Source: Hyphomicrobiales bacterium (GTDB lineage: Bacteria > Pseudomonadota > Alphaproteobacteria > Rhizobiales > Rhizobiaceae). From it: a stretch of 64,000 bases of DNA. The stretch is taken from contig UCIT01000024.1 of assembly GCA_900472625.1 (NCBI GenBank), positions 61,532 to 125,531 on the forward strand, given 5' to 3'. The position numbers were made by a program, and so were the translations under genes. The first letter of the stretch is position 1; the number at the start of each line of letters is the position of its first letter. The notes under the pieces were generated by a model. It did not search any database and was not told the DNA's origin. It saw nothing but the letters and a program-made list of their open reading frames with translations. This document shows positions 55,682-64,000 of the stretch, one piece after another.

Positions 55682-58123
55682 TTATCCGCGCAGAACACCA
55701 CCGGTGACCTTCGTCACGCTGGCGACGATCTTCTGCGTCAGCGCCTCGAAATCCTCGTCGGTCAGCGTGCGCTCAACCGGCTGGATCTGCACCTCGATGG
55801 CGACCGACTTCTTGCCCTCGCCGACGGATGCGCCTTCGAAGATATCGAAGACGTTGACGCCCGCGACCAGCTTGCGGTCGGCGCCGGAGGCGGCCTTGAT
55901 GATGGCGCCGGCCTCAATCGCCTTGTCGACGACGAAGGCGAAGTCGCGCTTGACGGCCTGGAACTGCGAGAGCTCCAATGCCGGCTTGGTGCGGGTCGCC
56001 TTGCGCTTCGGCTCCGGCATGGCGTCGACATAAACCTCGAAGCCGGCAAGCGCGCCGGAGACATCGAGCCCTTCCAGCGTCGAGGGGTGGAACTCGCCGA
56101 AATAGCCGAGCACGACCTTCGGACCCATCTTGATGGTGCCAGAGCGGCCGGGGTGATACCAGGCGGGGCCGCCCTGCTCGACCTGAATGTTGGTCATCGG
56201 CAGGCCGCAGGCCTCGATCACCGCCAGCGCATCGGCCTTGGCGTCGAAGACATCGACCGGCTTGCCGCCGCCCTTGGCTGCGTTCGACCACATGCGGCCG
56301 GCGCCCGCCATCGAGGCGGTGCCGCGGCGAATGCCGCCGGCGACGCGGCGCTGGCCTTCCGGGCGGTCGTTCTCATAGGTGCCGGAGACTTCGAACAGCG
56401 CGACGTCGCCATAGCCCTTGTCGGCATTGCGCTGGGCGGCGCTGAGCAGGCCCGGCAGCAGTGACGGGCGCATGTCGGACATGTCGGCTGCGATCGGATT
56501 GGCGAGCTTCAGCGACGGCGATCCGCCGCCGAACAGCGCTGCCTGGTCTGCCGAAATGAACGACCAGGTAACGGCCTCCAGCATGCCGCGCGAGGCGAGC
56601 GCCCGCTTGGCGAGGCGGGTACGGATCTGCAGCGTCGTCAGAATCTTGCCGTTGACGGCGGCGTGGCTTTCCAGCGGCGCCGGCTTGATGTTGTCGACGC
56701 CGTGGATGCGCATGACCTCTTCGACGAGATCGGCCTTGCCATCGACGTCAGGACGCCAGGAGGGAACGGCGACGGAGATACGCTCGTCCGTCTTGGACCC
56801 TGTGACCTTGAAGCCGAGGCGGGTAAGGATTTCGATGCTCTCTTCCGTCGAGACCTCGAGGCCGGTCAGGCGCTTCACTTCCGAGAAGGGGAAATCGACG
56901 ATCTTCGGCTCATAGCCCTTGTATCCGACGATTTCGGCCTTCGCCGCCTTGCCGCCGCAGAATTCGAGCAGCAGTTCGGTGGTGCGCTCGAGGCCGGGGA
57001 CCATGTATTCGGGATCGACGCCGCGCTCGAAGCGGTAGCGGGCATCGGTGATGATGCCGAGGCCTCGGCCGGATTTCGCGATGTTCATCGGATCCCAGAG
57101 CGCCGATTCGATCAGCACGTCGACAGTGTTCTCGTCGCAGCCGGAATGCTCGCCGCCCATGATGCCGCCGATCGATTCGACGCCGTTGTCGTCAGCGATG
57201 ACGACGTTGTTCGGGTTCAGCTTGTACTCGCGCTGGTCGAGCGCCAGCACCGTCTCGCCCTCTTTCGCGCGGCGAACCGTGAGGTTGCCCTTCACCTTGG
57301 CGGCGTCGAAGACGTGCATCGGGCGACCCTGGTCGAAGGTCATGTAATTGGTGATGTCGACGAGCGCGTTGATGGGGCGCAGGCCGATCGCCAGCAGGCG
57401 CTGCTGCAGCCACTTCGGGCTCGGGCCGTTCTTGACGCCGCGCACGAGGCGCAGACCGAAGCCGGGGCAGAGCTTGTCATCGTCGAGATCGAGCGTCAGC
57501 TTGACCGGCGTCTCGCGTTCGACCGGGAAGGCGGGCACGGGGCGCGTCTTCAGCGTGCCGAGGCCGGAGGCGGCGAGATCGCGGGCGATGCCATAGATCG
57601 AGGTGCAATCCGGGCGGTTCGGCGTCAGGTTGATCTCGATGACCGGATCGTCGAGATGGGCGTAGGCTGCAAACGAGGTGCCGACGGGCGCATCGGCGGG
57701 CAGATCGATGATGCCGTCGTGGCTGTCGGACATGTTCAGCTCCTTTTCGGAGCACATCATGCCGTGGCTTTCAACGCCGCGGATCTTGCCGACGCCGAGC
57801 GTCACGTCGATGCCGGGCACATAATCGCCCGGCCGCGCCAGCGCGCCGACGAGGCCGGCACGCGCATTCGGCGCGCCGCAGACGATCTGCAGCGGCTTGC
57901 CGCCGTTGATATCGGGGCCGGCATCGACCGACAGCACCTTCAGCCGGTCGGCTTCCGGATGCTTTTCAGCCGACAGAACTTTGGCGATGACGAAGGGCTT
58001 GTAGGCCGCCTTGTCATCGACATCCTCAACCTCGAGGCCGATCTCGGTCAGGCGGATGCAGATTTCATCGAGGGTGGCTTCGGTTTCAAGGTGATCCTTG
58101 AGCCAGGAAAGCGTGAATTTCAT
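55682..58123 (-). CDS. pheT: Phenylalanyl-tRNA synthetase beta subunit
   Basis: An 813-aa subunit of the (alpha-beta)2 enzyme. N-terminal tRNA-binding (EMAP-like) domain at about 39-150 ([20 protein letters not shown]), B3/B4 editing domain at about 210-380, B5 domain at about 400-480, a catalytic-like core and a C-terminal FDX-ACB anticodon-binding domain from about 720 ([14 protein letters not shown]). Start [14 protein letters not shown]. pheS lies upstream on the same strand, but an exonuclease gene sits between them. Confidence 0.97.
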   Translation of the reverse strand: MKFTLSWLKDHLETEATLDEICIRLTEIGLEVEDVDDKAAYKPFVIAKVLSAEKHPEADRLKVLSVDAGPDINGGKPLQIVCGAPNARAGLVGALARPGDYVPGIDVTLGVGKIRGVESHGMMCSEKELNMSDSHDGIIDLPADAPVGTSFAAYAHLDDPVIEINLTPNRPDCTSIYGIARDLAASGLGTLKTRPVPAFPVERETPVKLTLDLDDDKLCPGFGLRLVRGVKNGPSPKWLQQRLLAIGLRPINALVDITNYMTFDQGRPMHVFDAAKVKGNLTVRRAKEGETVLALDQREYKLNPNNVVIADDNGVESIGGIMGGEHSGCDENTVDVLIESALWDPMNIAKSGRGLGIITDARYRFERGVDPEYMVPGLERTTELLLEFCGGKAAKAEIVGYKGYEPKIVDFPFSEVKRLTGLEVSTEESIEILTRLGFKVTGSKTDERISVAVPSWRPDVDGKADLVEEVMRIHGVDNIKPAPLESHAAVNGKILTTLQIRTRLAKRALASRGMLEAVTWSFISADQAALFGGGSPSLKLANPIAADMSDMRPSLLPGLLSAAQRNADKGYGDVALFEVSGTYENDRPEGQRRVAGGIRRGTASMAGAGRMWSNAAKGGGKPVDVFDAKADALAVIEACGLPMTNIQVEQGGPAWYHPGRSGTIKMGPKVVLGYFGEFHPSTLEGLDVSGALAGFEVYVDAMPEPKRKATRTKPALELSQFQAVKRDFAFVVDKAIEAGAIIKAASGADRKLVAGVNVFDIFEGASVGEGKKSVAIEVQIQPVERTLTDEDFEALTQKIVASVTKVTGGVLRG

Positions 58124-58178
58124 TGCTCGTGTGCCTTCGTCAAAGTTCTCTGCGAGAATATGCGTTCTAATCGAAACG

Positions 58179-58796
58179 TCATCTTAAAAAGTCTTCCGGC
58201 CGGCTGGGCGATTGGCGCGCCAGCGTCAGGAGCTTCGCTAAAAGTGACGCGTAGCCGCGTGCATCGTCGATCGCGCGGTGGGTATGAGGATGATTGCCCA
58301 ACCACTCTGCGGGAAATTCGATATCACCGGTGTGTGGGCGAATTTTGCCAAATATTCCGGACAGGTATGTGCCGATATCCAATGGACTGGCGTTGAAAAC
58401 ACAGCGGCCCCAATGTGGTACGTCCAAAAGAAAACTGTCGGCAAATGTCCGCAGATAGGTATCGATCCACAATCCGTCGAACATCAAAGGCCGGGCAGCA
58501 AAAGACCGCAGTCCGGCAAAAGACTCGATCCAATGCGCATAACGCTTCATCACGACGGACGGATCTTCGGGAGCATCGGTCGCGGACGCCCAGGCTTCCG
58601 GCTGCCCGGCCCACCACCTCATCGTCTTTTCGTCGGGCTGCCTGTCCGCACGCGGAGTTAGCACAGCCTCGAACTCCCCACATATCTCGCCGTCTTCGCG
58701 CAGCACCACGCTGGCAAAGCTCAGCATCGAATTGCGCGACGGATCAGGGCCGTCGCATTCGATGTCCGTAACGAAATAATGTGCTGGTCCTGTCAC
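58179..58796 (-). CDS. DEDD-type 3'-5' exonuclease
   Basis: A 205-aa RNase-T/DnaQ-like exonuclease. ExoI motif DIE at 11-13 ([10 protein letters not shown]), ExoII probably in the [10 protein letters not shown] region (D107 or D112), and Exo[16 protein letters not shown] with H173 and D177 or D178, giving a DEDDh site. It resembles the Rv2179c-like 3'-5' exoribonuclease group. Its ATG overlaps the pheS stop (ATGA), and pheT follows 55 nt later, so it is part of the pheS-pheT transcript. Substrate, RNA or DNA, is not known. Confidence 0.88.
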   Translation of the reverse strand: MTGPAHYFVTDIECDGPDPSRNSMLSFASVVLREDGEICGEFEAVLTPRADRQPDEKTMRWWAGQPEAWASATDAPEDPSVVMKRYAHWIESFAGLRSFAARPLMFDGLWIDTYLRTFADSFLLDVPHWGRCVFNASPLDIGTYLSGIFGKIRPHTGDIEFPAEWLGNHPHTHRAIDDARGYASLLAKLLTLARQSPSRPEDFLR

Positions 58797-59875
58797 GCGC
58801 TCAGCCCGCCAAACAACGTCGGCATATCCAGCGGGCGGAAGCCGTAGTGGGCTGTCCAGCGGACGTCGGCGTTGAAGAAGTCACGCAGGTCGGGCATGCC
58901 GTATTTCAGCATGGCGATGCGGTCGAGGCCCATGCCCCAGGCAAAGCCCTGGTATTCATCCGGATCGAGGCCGCCGGCGCGCAGCACGTTCGGGTGCACC
59001 ATGCCGCAGCCGAGGATTTCCATCCAGTCGGTGCCTTCGCCGAACTTGACGATCGGGCCGGAGCGGTCGCACTGGATGTCCACCTCGAAGCTCGGCTCGG
59101 TGAAGGGGAAGAAGGACGGGCGGAAGCGCATCGTCACGCTGTCGACCTCGAAGAAGGTCTTGCAGAACTCTTCCAGCACCCAGCGGATATTGGCAACATT
59201 GGCTTTTTTGTCGACGACGAGGCCCTCGACCTGATGGAACATCGGCGAATGCGTCGCGTCACTGTCCTGGCGGTAGGTCTTGCCGGGGATGATGATGCGG
59301 ATCGGCGGCTTCTGCGCTTCCATCGTGCGCACCTGCACCGGCGAGGTGTGGGTTCGCAACACCTTGCGCTCGCCATTCTCGTCCGGCTGGAAGAAGAATG
59401 TGTCGTGCATCTCGCGGGCCGGATGACCCTCGGGGAAGTTCAGCGCCGTGAAGTTGTAATAATCGGTCTCGACATCGGGACCCTCGGCGATCGAGAAGCC
59501 CATGTCGCCGAAGATTGCGGTGATCTCGTCGACGATCTGGCTGATCGGATGGATGCGGCCGCGCTCGGCAGGCGAGGAGCGCACCGGCAGCGAGACGTCG
59601 ACGGTCTCGGCTTTCAGCCGCGCATCGATCGCCGCCTTCTTGAGATCCGCCTTGCGGGCGTTGATGGCGTCGGTGACGACAGTCTTCAGCGCGTTGATCT
59701 GGGCGCCGCGGGTCTGGCGCTCCTCCGGGCTCATCGCGCCCAGCGTTTTCAGCAGCTCGGAGACGGAGCCCTTCTTGCCGAGTGCGGCGACGCGCACGGC
59801 CTCGATGGCGGGCTCGTCGCCTGCTGCGGCGACGTCGGACAGGAGTTGCTTTTCCAGGGTTACGAGTTCGGTCAT
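58793..59875 (-). CDS. pheS: Phenylalanyl-tRNA synthetase alpha subunit
   Basis: A 360-aa class II catalytic subunit that charges tRNA-Phe. N-terminal coiled coil (about 1-85), motif 1 [20 protein letters not shown] with downstream [20 protein letters not shown], motif 2 [12 protein letters not shown] and motif 3 [22 protein letters not shown] precedes ATG 59875. The next gene upstream, a kinase-like gene, ends 40 nt before it. Confidence 0.97.
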   Translation of the reverse strand: MTELVTLEKQLLSDVAAAGDEPAIEAVRVAALGKKGSVSELLKTLGAMSPEERQTRGAQINALKTVVTDAINARKADLKKAAIDARLKAETVDVSLPVRSSPAERGRIHPISQIVDEITAIFGDMGFSIAEGPDVETDYYNFTALNFPEGHPAREMHDTFFFQPDENGERKVLRTHTSPVQVRTMEAQKPPIRIIIPGKTYRQDSDATHSPMFHQVEGLVVDKKANVANIRWVLEEFCKTFFEVDSVTMRFRPSFFPFTEPSFEVDIQCDRSGPIVKFGEGTDWMEILGCGMVHPNVLRAGGLDPDEYQGFAWGMGLDRIAMLKYGMPDLRDFFNADVRWTAHYGFRPLDMPTLFGGLSA

Positions 59876-59915
59876 GTTTTCCTGCCTTCAGGGCGTCCAG
59901 TCTTTGAGGGACACT

Positions 59916-60770
59916 TCACGAAACATGCTTCAGATAGCTGGTCGCCACGATGAAACGTCGCAGATCACTACCCATGTGTACGCGGCCAATCAACCGGGCA
60001 GCCGACAAAAAGCCGCCGAGAAAGCCGGTAAGCTTGCGCAGTTCGGCAACGGCCGCCGCCGGCGCCACGTCGGCCCAGGCCCTGTAGGCCCGGTCGTGTG
60101 TTTCGCCGCCCAGCTTGGCGCGGGACGCTACCTGCAAAAAGAGCAGCCAGATATCGCGCGCCTGGGCGACCTCCAACGGCATCACCCGGTCCGGCTCTTC
60201 CTCGAAATCCATGAAGCCGACGCGGCCGTCCTTCAAGAACATGTCGCGCGGATAGGGCCGGCCGTGGCACAACCCCTTCGCATGCAGCCGGCCGAGTTCG
60301 GCGGCGCAATGGACGAGCATGTTGTCGTGGGCCGCGGGATCGTTGTTCAGCACGTGATAGAGCTGGTGATCGACGGTATCGCCGGCATCGCTGAAGACGA
60401 CGGCGGCGCCAGACGAGTAGATCACGCGGGCCGTCGGCACGTCGTGCGTGGAGAACTGAGCGATGCGGCGAATTTCGCGCGCCGCCATGCCTTCGTCTGC
60501 CAGAAGCGGCGACGGGCGCAGAAAGGGGGCGCGAATGCGATTGGCGAGCATGCGCTGCAGGACCATCCAGCGCGAGGCGCGCTCGGTGCCATAGCGCTTG
60601 ATCCATACCGCTCCACCCGAGAGGGCGACACGCTCGACGCGCTTGGAGCCGCGCAGCAGCGCCGCGAGCAGAACCGGAACGTCCTCCTCGCCCAGCCCGC
60701 TTTCGGCAAGCAGGTCGCGGTCCGCCGTCGGATGCATCACATCGTTCGCCAAATCTTGATCATTCGCCAT
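59916..60770 (-). CDS. Kinase-like protein (RIO/Kdo-kinase-type fold)
   Basis: A 284-aa protein. A lysine in VWIKRYGTERA (K58) matches the ATP lysine of protein-kinase folds, LHAKGLCHGRPYPRDMFL resembles the HxD catalytic loop, and VGFMDFEEEPDR holds the D-F-E metal-binding motif. The usual HGD of such loops reads HGR, with D shifted to PRDMF, a form seen in LPS core heptose or Kdo kinases. Function remains inferred. ATG 60770 has GGGGA 8 nt upstream. Directly upstream of pheS, perhaps in its operon. Confidence 0.68.
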   Translation of the reverse strand: MANDQDLANDVMHPTADRDLLAESGLGEEDVPVLLAALLRGSKRVERVALSGGAVWIKRYGTERASRWMVLQRMLANRIRAPFLRPSPLLADEGMAAREIRRIAQFSTHDVPTARVIYSSGAAVVFSDAGDTVDHQLYHVLNNDPAAHDNMLVHCAAELGRLHAKGLCHGRPYPRDMFLKDGRVGFMDFEEEPDRVMPLEVAQARDIWLLFLQVASRAKLGGETHDRAYRAWADVAPAAAVAELRKLTGFLGGFLSAARLIGRVHMGSDLRRFIVATSYLKHVS

Positions 60771-60800
60771 TGGCGGCGTCCCCATCCCGGTAAAACGAAG

Positions 60801-60831
60801 AAACCCGCGCAAGCCTGGCCAGCGCGGGTTT
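60801..60831 (-). terminator. rpmI-rplT operon terminator
   Basis: On the minus strand AAACCCGCGC, an 11-nt loop and GCGCGGGTTT, followed by CTTCGTTTT. It is 36 nt past the rplT stop and separates rplT from the kinase-like gene. Confidence 0.75.
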
Positions 60832-60866
60832 CAAATCATCGAAACGAATGTTCTGAGAGCGCCGGC

Positions 60867-61271
60867 TTAGTTGACCGCTGCTTCAAACTCGTTCTTCGTG
60901 CCGGCGTCCTTCAGGTACTCGAGCGCCTTCTTGGAGGCAGCAACGAGGGCACCGAATGCTTCCGGCTCATGGATTGCCATGTCGGACAGAACCTTACGGT
61001 CGACTTCGATGCCAGCCTTGTTCAGGCCGTCGATGAAGCGGCCGTAGGTCAGGCCGAATTCGCGCACAGCAGCGTTGATACGCTGGATCCACAGGGCGCG
61101 GAAGTTGCGCTTGTTGATCTTGCGGTCGCGGTAAGCGTACTGCTTGGAACGGTCAACCGCAGCCTTGGCGGCGCGGATGGTGTTCTTGCGGCGGCCGTAG
61201 AAACCCTTGGCCTGCTTCAGAACCTTCTTATGCTTGGCGTGGGCGGTAACGCCTCTTTTTACACGTGCCAT
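60867..61271 (-). CDS. rplT: 50S ribosomal protein L20
   Basis: A 134-aa L20 that is needed early in 50S assembly. The N-terminal basic arm [20 protein letters not shown] and the core [20 protein letters not shown] are strictly typical. ATG 71 codons past the usual extension is not present; start is standard with AAGGAG at 7 nt. A slightly long, acidic C-terminal tail ([11 protein letters not shown]) is common in alphaproteobacteria. It follows rpmI by 38 nt. Confidence 0.98.
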   Translation of the reverse strand: MARVKRGVTAHAKHKKVLKQAKGFYGRRKNTIRAAKAAVDRSKQYAYRDRKINKRNFRALWIQRINAAVREFGLTYGRFIDGLNKAGIEVDRKVLSDMAIHEPEAFGALVAASKKALEYLKDAGTKNEFEAAVN

Positions 61272-61309
61272 ATCATGATCTCCTTAATCTAAACGTTCGC
61301 GGAAAAGTC

Positions 61310-61513
61310 TTAGAGACCGTTCGGCAGGTAGTTCTTCACGACCTTGCGGCCATCTGGTTCTGCGAGAACCATGGTGCCACGTGCATCGCGAATGAACTTG
61401 TTAGAACGCTTGATCATGCCATGGCGCTTGCCAGCAGCTGCAGCCTTGACCTTGCCGGTGGCAGTGATCTTGAACCGCTTCTTGGCAGAGGACTTCGTCT
61501 TCATCTTGGGCAT
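61310..61513 (-). CDS. rpmI: 50S ribosomal protein L35
   Basis: A 67-aa L35: [20 protein letters not shown] and [20 protein letters not shown], ending [13 protein letters not shown] 61513 is set by the invariant MPKMKT start; longer in-frame readings to 61681 lack homology. Co-transcribed with rplT. A good sigma-70-type promoter lies about 200 nt upstream (61714-61741), so it is separate from infC. Confidence 0.98.
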   Translation of the reverse strand: MPKMKTKSSAKKRFKITATGKVKAAAAGKRHGMIKRSNKFIRDARGTMVLAEPDGRKVVKNYLPNGL

Positions 61514-61713
61514 TTTGCTACTCCGTTTCTGATCTCCCCACATACCCTCAAAGAGGCGCGCTTCAAAAGAAGCCTTCTCGCGATGCCCGGTTTCCCAGTC
61601 GTCGCAACAAGCTGCGGGAGCGTTTGTTGTTGATCTGCGGCTCCGGTGATGAACCGTTCCGCAAGCATTCGAAACTGCCACGGCATGCCCTGCCGGTCAG
61701 TTCGGACGCGCGC

Positions 61714-61741
61714 TTATAACCGCAGCGTCATGAAAGTGCAA
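61714..61741 (-). promoter_or_regulatory. Sigma-70-type promoter of rpmI-rplT
   Basis: On the minus strand TTGCAC (61741-61736), 16 nt, then TTATAA (61719-61714). This is a good match to TTGACA and TATAAT. It lies downstream of the infC terminator. Confidence 0.55.
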
Positions 61742-61811
61742 CGGGGAGCGGAAGGAATCTTCGCGGCAGGGCGACAAGGCCCAACCACCGCCCTCACCTG
61801 CCCCAAATACA

Positions 61812-61835
61812 AAAGCCGCCCTTGCGGACGGCTTT
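61812..61835 (-). terminator. infC terminator
   Basis: On the minus strand AAAGCCGTCC, GCAA, GGGCGGCTTT followed by TTGTATTT; 9 of 10 pairs match. It lies 36 nt after the infC stop. Confidence 0.65.
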
Positions 61836-61870
61836 GATACGGACAGTGGCGACGCGCCTCGGTTTTCACC

Positions 61871-62407
61871 TTACTTGGGCGCGAGCACCATCATCATCTG
61901 GCGGCCTTCGAGCTTGGGCTCGGCTTCGACCTTGGCATATTCAAGCGTATCGGACTTGACCTGCTGCAGAAGCTTCATGCCAAGTTCCTGGTGGGCCATT
62001 TCGCGGCCGCGGAACTTCAGGGTCACCTTGACCTTGTCGCCTTCTTCGAAGAAGCGGCCCATCGCCTTCATCTTCACCTCGTAGTCATGGGTGTCGATGT
62101 TCGGACGCATCTTGATTTCTTTGACTTCGACGATCTTCTGCTTCTTGCGCGCCTCGGCGGCCTTCTTCTGGTTTGCGTATTTCAGCTTGCCCAGATCGAG
62201 GATCTTGCACACAGGCGGTTCGGCATTGGGGGAGATCTCCACCAGGTCGAGACCGGCTTCTTCAGCCATCTTCAACGCCTGTTCGGTCGCCACTACACCT
62301 AAATTCTGTCCTTCAGCATCGATCAGCTGAACTTTGGGAATGCGAATGTCCCTGTTCGAGCGCGGCCCGTCCTTCACAGGCGCGTCGTTTTTAAAAGGTC
62401 TGCGAAT
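61871..62407 (-). CDS. infC: Translation initiation factor IF-3, probable ATT start
   Basis: A 178-aa IF-3 that stops 70S reassembly and checks the start codon. Core stretches: [62 protein letters not shown] and [19 protein letters not shown] place the start at ATT (62407-62405), which reads [18 protein letters not shown] and matches the N-terminus of other alphaproteobacterial IF-3, with AGGAG 9 nt upstream. An ATG at 62458 would add 17 residues. ATT is the known autoregulatory start codon of infC in E. coli. Confidence 0.9.
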   Translation of the reverse strand: MRRPFKNDAPVKDGPRSNRDIRIPKVQLIDAEGQNLGVVATEQALKMAEEAGLDLVEISPNAEPPVCKILDLGKLKYANQKKAAEARKKQKIVEVKEIKMRPNIDTHDYEVKMKAMGRFFEEGDKVKVTLKFRGREMAHQELGMKLLQQVKSDTLEYAKVEAEPKLEGRQMMMVLAPK

Positions 62408-62584
62408 GGTCGTATTCTCCTCGCGTTGTTTCGGATTGCTGCAGCGGGTTGCCTCCATATATGGGGTGCAAACCTAGTTTCGCCATCGCTGCAGCGAAGT
62501 CATTAGCACGCTTTAGACGAAAAATCACCTGCTGTCAGCCTCTCAAGAATCTGTTTTATAGGCGAAAACATCAGGAGTTCCGCC

Positions 62585-63385
62585 ATGTCCGACGCCAATC
62601 GCGCCCTTTCCCATCAATTCCTCACCGTCGGCGACGGGCCTGCCGCACGCGAGATCGCCTATATCAAACGCGACGGTGCGGACGCGACCAGCGGCCCGAT
62701 GCTCGTCTGGCTGTCCGGCTACCGATCCGACATGAGCGGCAGCAAGGCTGTCGAGCTCGACCGGATGGCTGACGAGGCCGGGCTTGCCTGCCTGCGGCTC
62801 GACTACTCCGGCCACGGCCTTTCCGGCGGCGCATTCCGCGAGGGCACGATTTCGCGCTGGCTCGAAGAGGCGCTCGCCGTCATCCTTCACGTCGCGCCGG
62901 AGCGGATCATCCTGGTCGGCTCGTCGATGGGCGGCTGGATCGCGCTCAGGCTGGCGCAGGAGCTCGGCAAGATCACGGGCGCGCCAAAGCTCGACGGCAT
63001 TGTGCTGATCGCGCCGGCGCCTGACTTCACCAAGGAACTGATCGAGCCGAACCTCAGCGACAAGGAAAAGGCCTCGCTGGCCGAGCGCGGCTTCTTCGAG
63101 GAGCATTCGGACTACAGCCCCGAGCCCAACATCTTCACCCGCGACCTGATCGAGGACGGGCGGCGAAACCTGGTTCTGACGGGCATGATCGAGACCGGAT
63201 GCCCGGTCCATATCCTGCAGGGCATGCAGGACCCCGACGTGCCCTACAGCCACGCGATGACGCTGGTGGAGCACCTTCCGGCTGATGACGTGGTGCTGAC
63301 ATTTATTCGTGATGGCGACCACCGCCTGTCGCGTCCACAGGACATCGAGCGCATGCTTGCGGCTGTGAAAACTCTGGTCCGCTGA
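62585..63385 (+). CDS. Alpha/beta hydrolase, ABHD10/palmitoyl-thioesterase-like
   Basis: A 266-aa serine hydrolase. The nucleophile elbow is VGSSMGG (S114), the acid is in GMQDPDVPYS and the histidine in RDGDHRLSRPQD. LRLDYSGHGLSGG and YRSDMSGSKA (oxyanion side) are conserved. Homologues of the ABHD10 type are thioesterases; substrate here unknown. AGGAG is 7 nt before ATG 62585. Divergent from infC. Confidence 0.9.
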   Translation: MSDANRALSHQFLTVGDGPAAREIAYIKRDGADATSGPMLVWLSGYRSDMSGSKAVELDRMADEAGLACLRLDYSGHGLSGGAFREGTISRWLEEALAVILHVAPERIILVGSSMGGWIALRLAQELGKITGAPKLDGIVLIAPAPDFTKELIEPNLSDKEKASLAERGFFEEHSDYSPEPNIFTRDLIEDGRRNLVLTGMIETGCPVHILQGMQDPDVPYSHAMTLVEHLPADDVVLTFIRDGDHRLSRPQDIERMLAAVKTLVR

Positions 63386-63555
63386 AACGAACCACAGGAA
63401 ATCCTAGCGATTTCAGTCACTTGCGGACGACGAAATTTATCCGCCGACGCGACCACGCATGCCGCGTCGCCGCAAATCCTAACGGATTTTAACTATGTTC
63501 GCCGCTTCTGCGCCCCTCGTCATAAGTAGTGATTGACTCCGCGCGCCCCTGTCCG

Positions 63556-63570
63556 TTAACTTTTTGTTAA
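63556..63570. promoter_or_regulatory. CtrA box (TTAA-N7-TTAA) upstream of the BTLCP gene
   Basis: TTAA-CTTTTTG-TTAA is a full match to the CtrA consensus TTAA-N7-TTAA. It lies 18 nt before ATG 63589. Position near the start codon suggests either direct activation from a close promoter or repression. Confidence 0.65.
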
Positions 63571-63588
63571 TAATTCAAGGGCGATGCG

Positions 63589-64000
63589 ATGACTTTGGGC
63601 GTGCGGATCAAGGGTTTCCTGGTGGCCATGACGGCCATGTTTGCAATGTCGACAGCCGCGACCCCGGCGTCTACGAACACGCTTTCGATGGTCACCGGCG
63701 CAGCGACCTCGCAGCCGATCGGCCACTACGAGTTCTGCCAGACGCACCGTGACGAATGCGGCGCCAACCGCAGCGCATCGGCGCTCGACATGACCGACGC
63801 CAAGTGGGAGCTCGTCCGCTTCGTCAACAACCTCGTCAACACCACGATCATTCCGGAGACGGACAAGGAAATCTACGGCAAGGACGAAGTCTGGGCCTAT
63901 CCGACGACGGCAGGCGACTGCGAGGACTTCGCCCTTCTGAAGCGCCGTATCCTGATCCAGCGCGGAATTTCGCCGGCTAATCTGCTGATGACCGTCGTGC
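63589..64000 (+). CDS. Transglutaminase-like cysteine peptidase (BTLCP family), truncated by window end
   Basis: The first 137 codons are present. Signal peptide 1-24 (VRIKGFLVAMTAMFAMSTAA), then HYEFCQTHRDECGANRSASALDMTDAKWELVRFVNNLVN and EDEVWAYPTTAGDCEDFALLKRR, the BTLCP pattern with nucleophile C111 in GDCEDFALLK. Relatives cleave or process surface adhesins, as with LapG in biofilm control. The gene runs past 64000. A CtrA box precedes it, so expression may be cell-cycle dependent. Confidence 0.88.
   Translation, partial: MTLGVRIKGFLVAMTAMFAMSTAATPASTNTLSMVTGAATSQPIGHYEFCQTHRDECGANRSASALDMTDAKWELVRFVNNLVNTTIIPETDKEIYGKDEVWAYPTTAGDCEDFALLKRRILIQRGISPANLLMTVV

Larger units (their letters stand above)
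61514..61870. other. rpmI leader between infC and rpmI
   Basis: This 357-nt gap holds the infC terminator (61812-61835), a promoter (61714-61741) and a roughly 200-nt untranslated leader of the rpmI-rplT transcript. I see no gene. A leader this long could carry translational control by L20, as in other bacteria, but no matching fold is evident by eye. Confidence 0.6.

Noticed and set aside
56663..58396. Open frame of 577 codons opposite pheT
   Set aside because: A product of GC-rich codon bias in pheT; no family features, and no ribosome-binding site.
59502..61292. Open frame of 596 codons opposite pheS, the kinase-like gene and rplT
   Set aside because: It would run across three supported genes and a terminator, with no protein motif.
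62408..62458. N-terminal extension of IF-3 from ATG 62458
   Set aside because: The 17 residues do not resemble IF-3 N-termini, whereas ATT 62407 does; kept only as an alternative.

Overview
The window is a GC-rich, gene-dense chromosomal segment of an alphaproteobacterium, most likely of the family Rhizobiaceae (Rhizobium/Agrobacterium/Ensifer relatives). I base this on a Sinorhizobium/Agrobacterium-type phospholipid N-methyltransferase (pmtA), alphaproteobacterial LexA boxes (GTTC-N7-GTTC), a full CtrA box (TTAA-N7-TTAA), an infC gene that appears to start at ATT, a rhizobial-type palindromic intergenic repeat and the overall gene content. The genus cannot be fixed from this stretch. Most of it is core chromosome. 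I saw no insertion sequence, CRISPR array, tRNA, rRNA or prophage block.

Layout. 1-11 kb: end of a LysE-type exporter gene, cysK, a small monooxygenase-fold protein, comM (with a LexA box), gshB, a cupin, the glycerol-3-phosphate uptake operon ugpBAEC (with a PhoB box and a ugpB/ugpA hairpin), yraN and rsmI. 11-20 kb: dnaN, pmtA, a histidine-phosphatase-like gene, pyrF, a DUF1330 gene, an NDUFA9-like reductase, a 50-aa exported peptide, uppP, a GST, queG and a coupled SDR gene. 20-31 kb: an exported RlpA-like protein, an RsmB-family rRNA methyltransferase, an HPP membrane protein, a four-gene periplasmic iron locus (imelysin, DUF1111 dihaem protein, second imelysin, DUF1513), then DUF2252, TspO, a thioesterase and a nucleosidase. 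31-44 kb: guaA, a LysR/SDR/F420-reductase-like module, ogt, a GT4 glycosyltransferase, then a run led by a 2H phosphoesterase gene behind a second LexA box (AstE-like, ArsC-like, ybaK, M29 aminopeptidase), a GT-C enzyme and xseA. 44-49 kb: an orphan GTA spike-base-like gene, a SyrA/ExoX-like micro-protein, a large STT3-like membrane protein, and GtrB- and GtrA-like genes. 49-55 kb: oxidoreductases, GNAT, an M15-like peptidase with an internal duplication, a YciE-like ferritin fold, a LysR/aldo-keto reductase pair and small proteins. 55-64 kb: a palindromic repeat, pheT, an exonuclease gene, pheS, a kinase-fold gene, rplT, rpmI, infC, a serine hydrolase and the start of a transglutaminase-like cysteine protease gene behind a CtrA box.

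The clearest regulatory signals are two LexA operators that match at 18 of 20 positions, one before comM and one before the 2H phosphoesterase gene; a PhoB box of three half-sites 11 nt apart before ugpB; and the CtrA box at the right edge. The best candidates for something not yet described are the SOS-linked 2H phosphoesterase locus, the iron locus whose second imelysin lacks the signature histidine, the orphan GTA spike-base gene, and the exonuclease gene translationally coupled between pheS and pheT.
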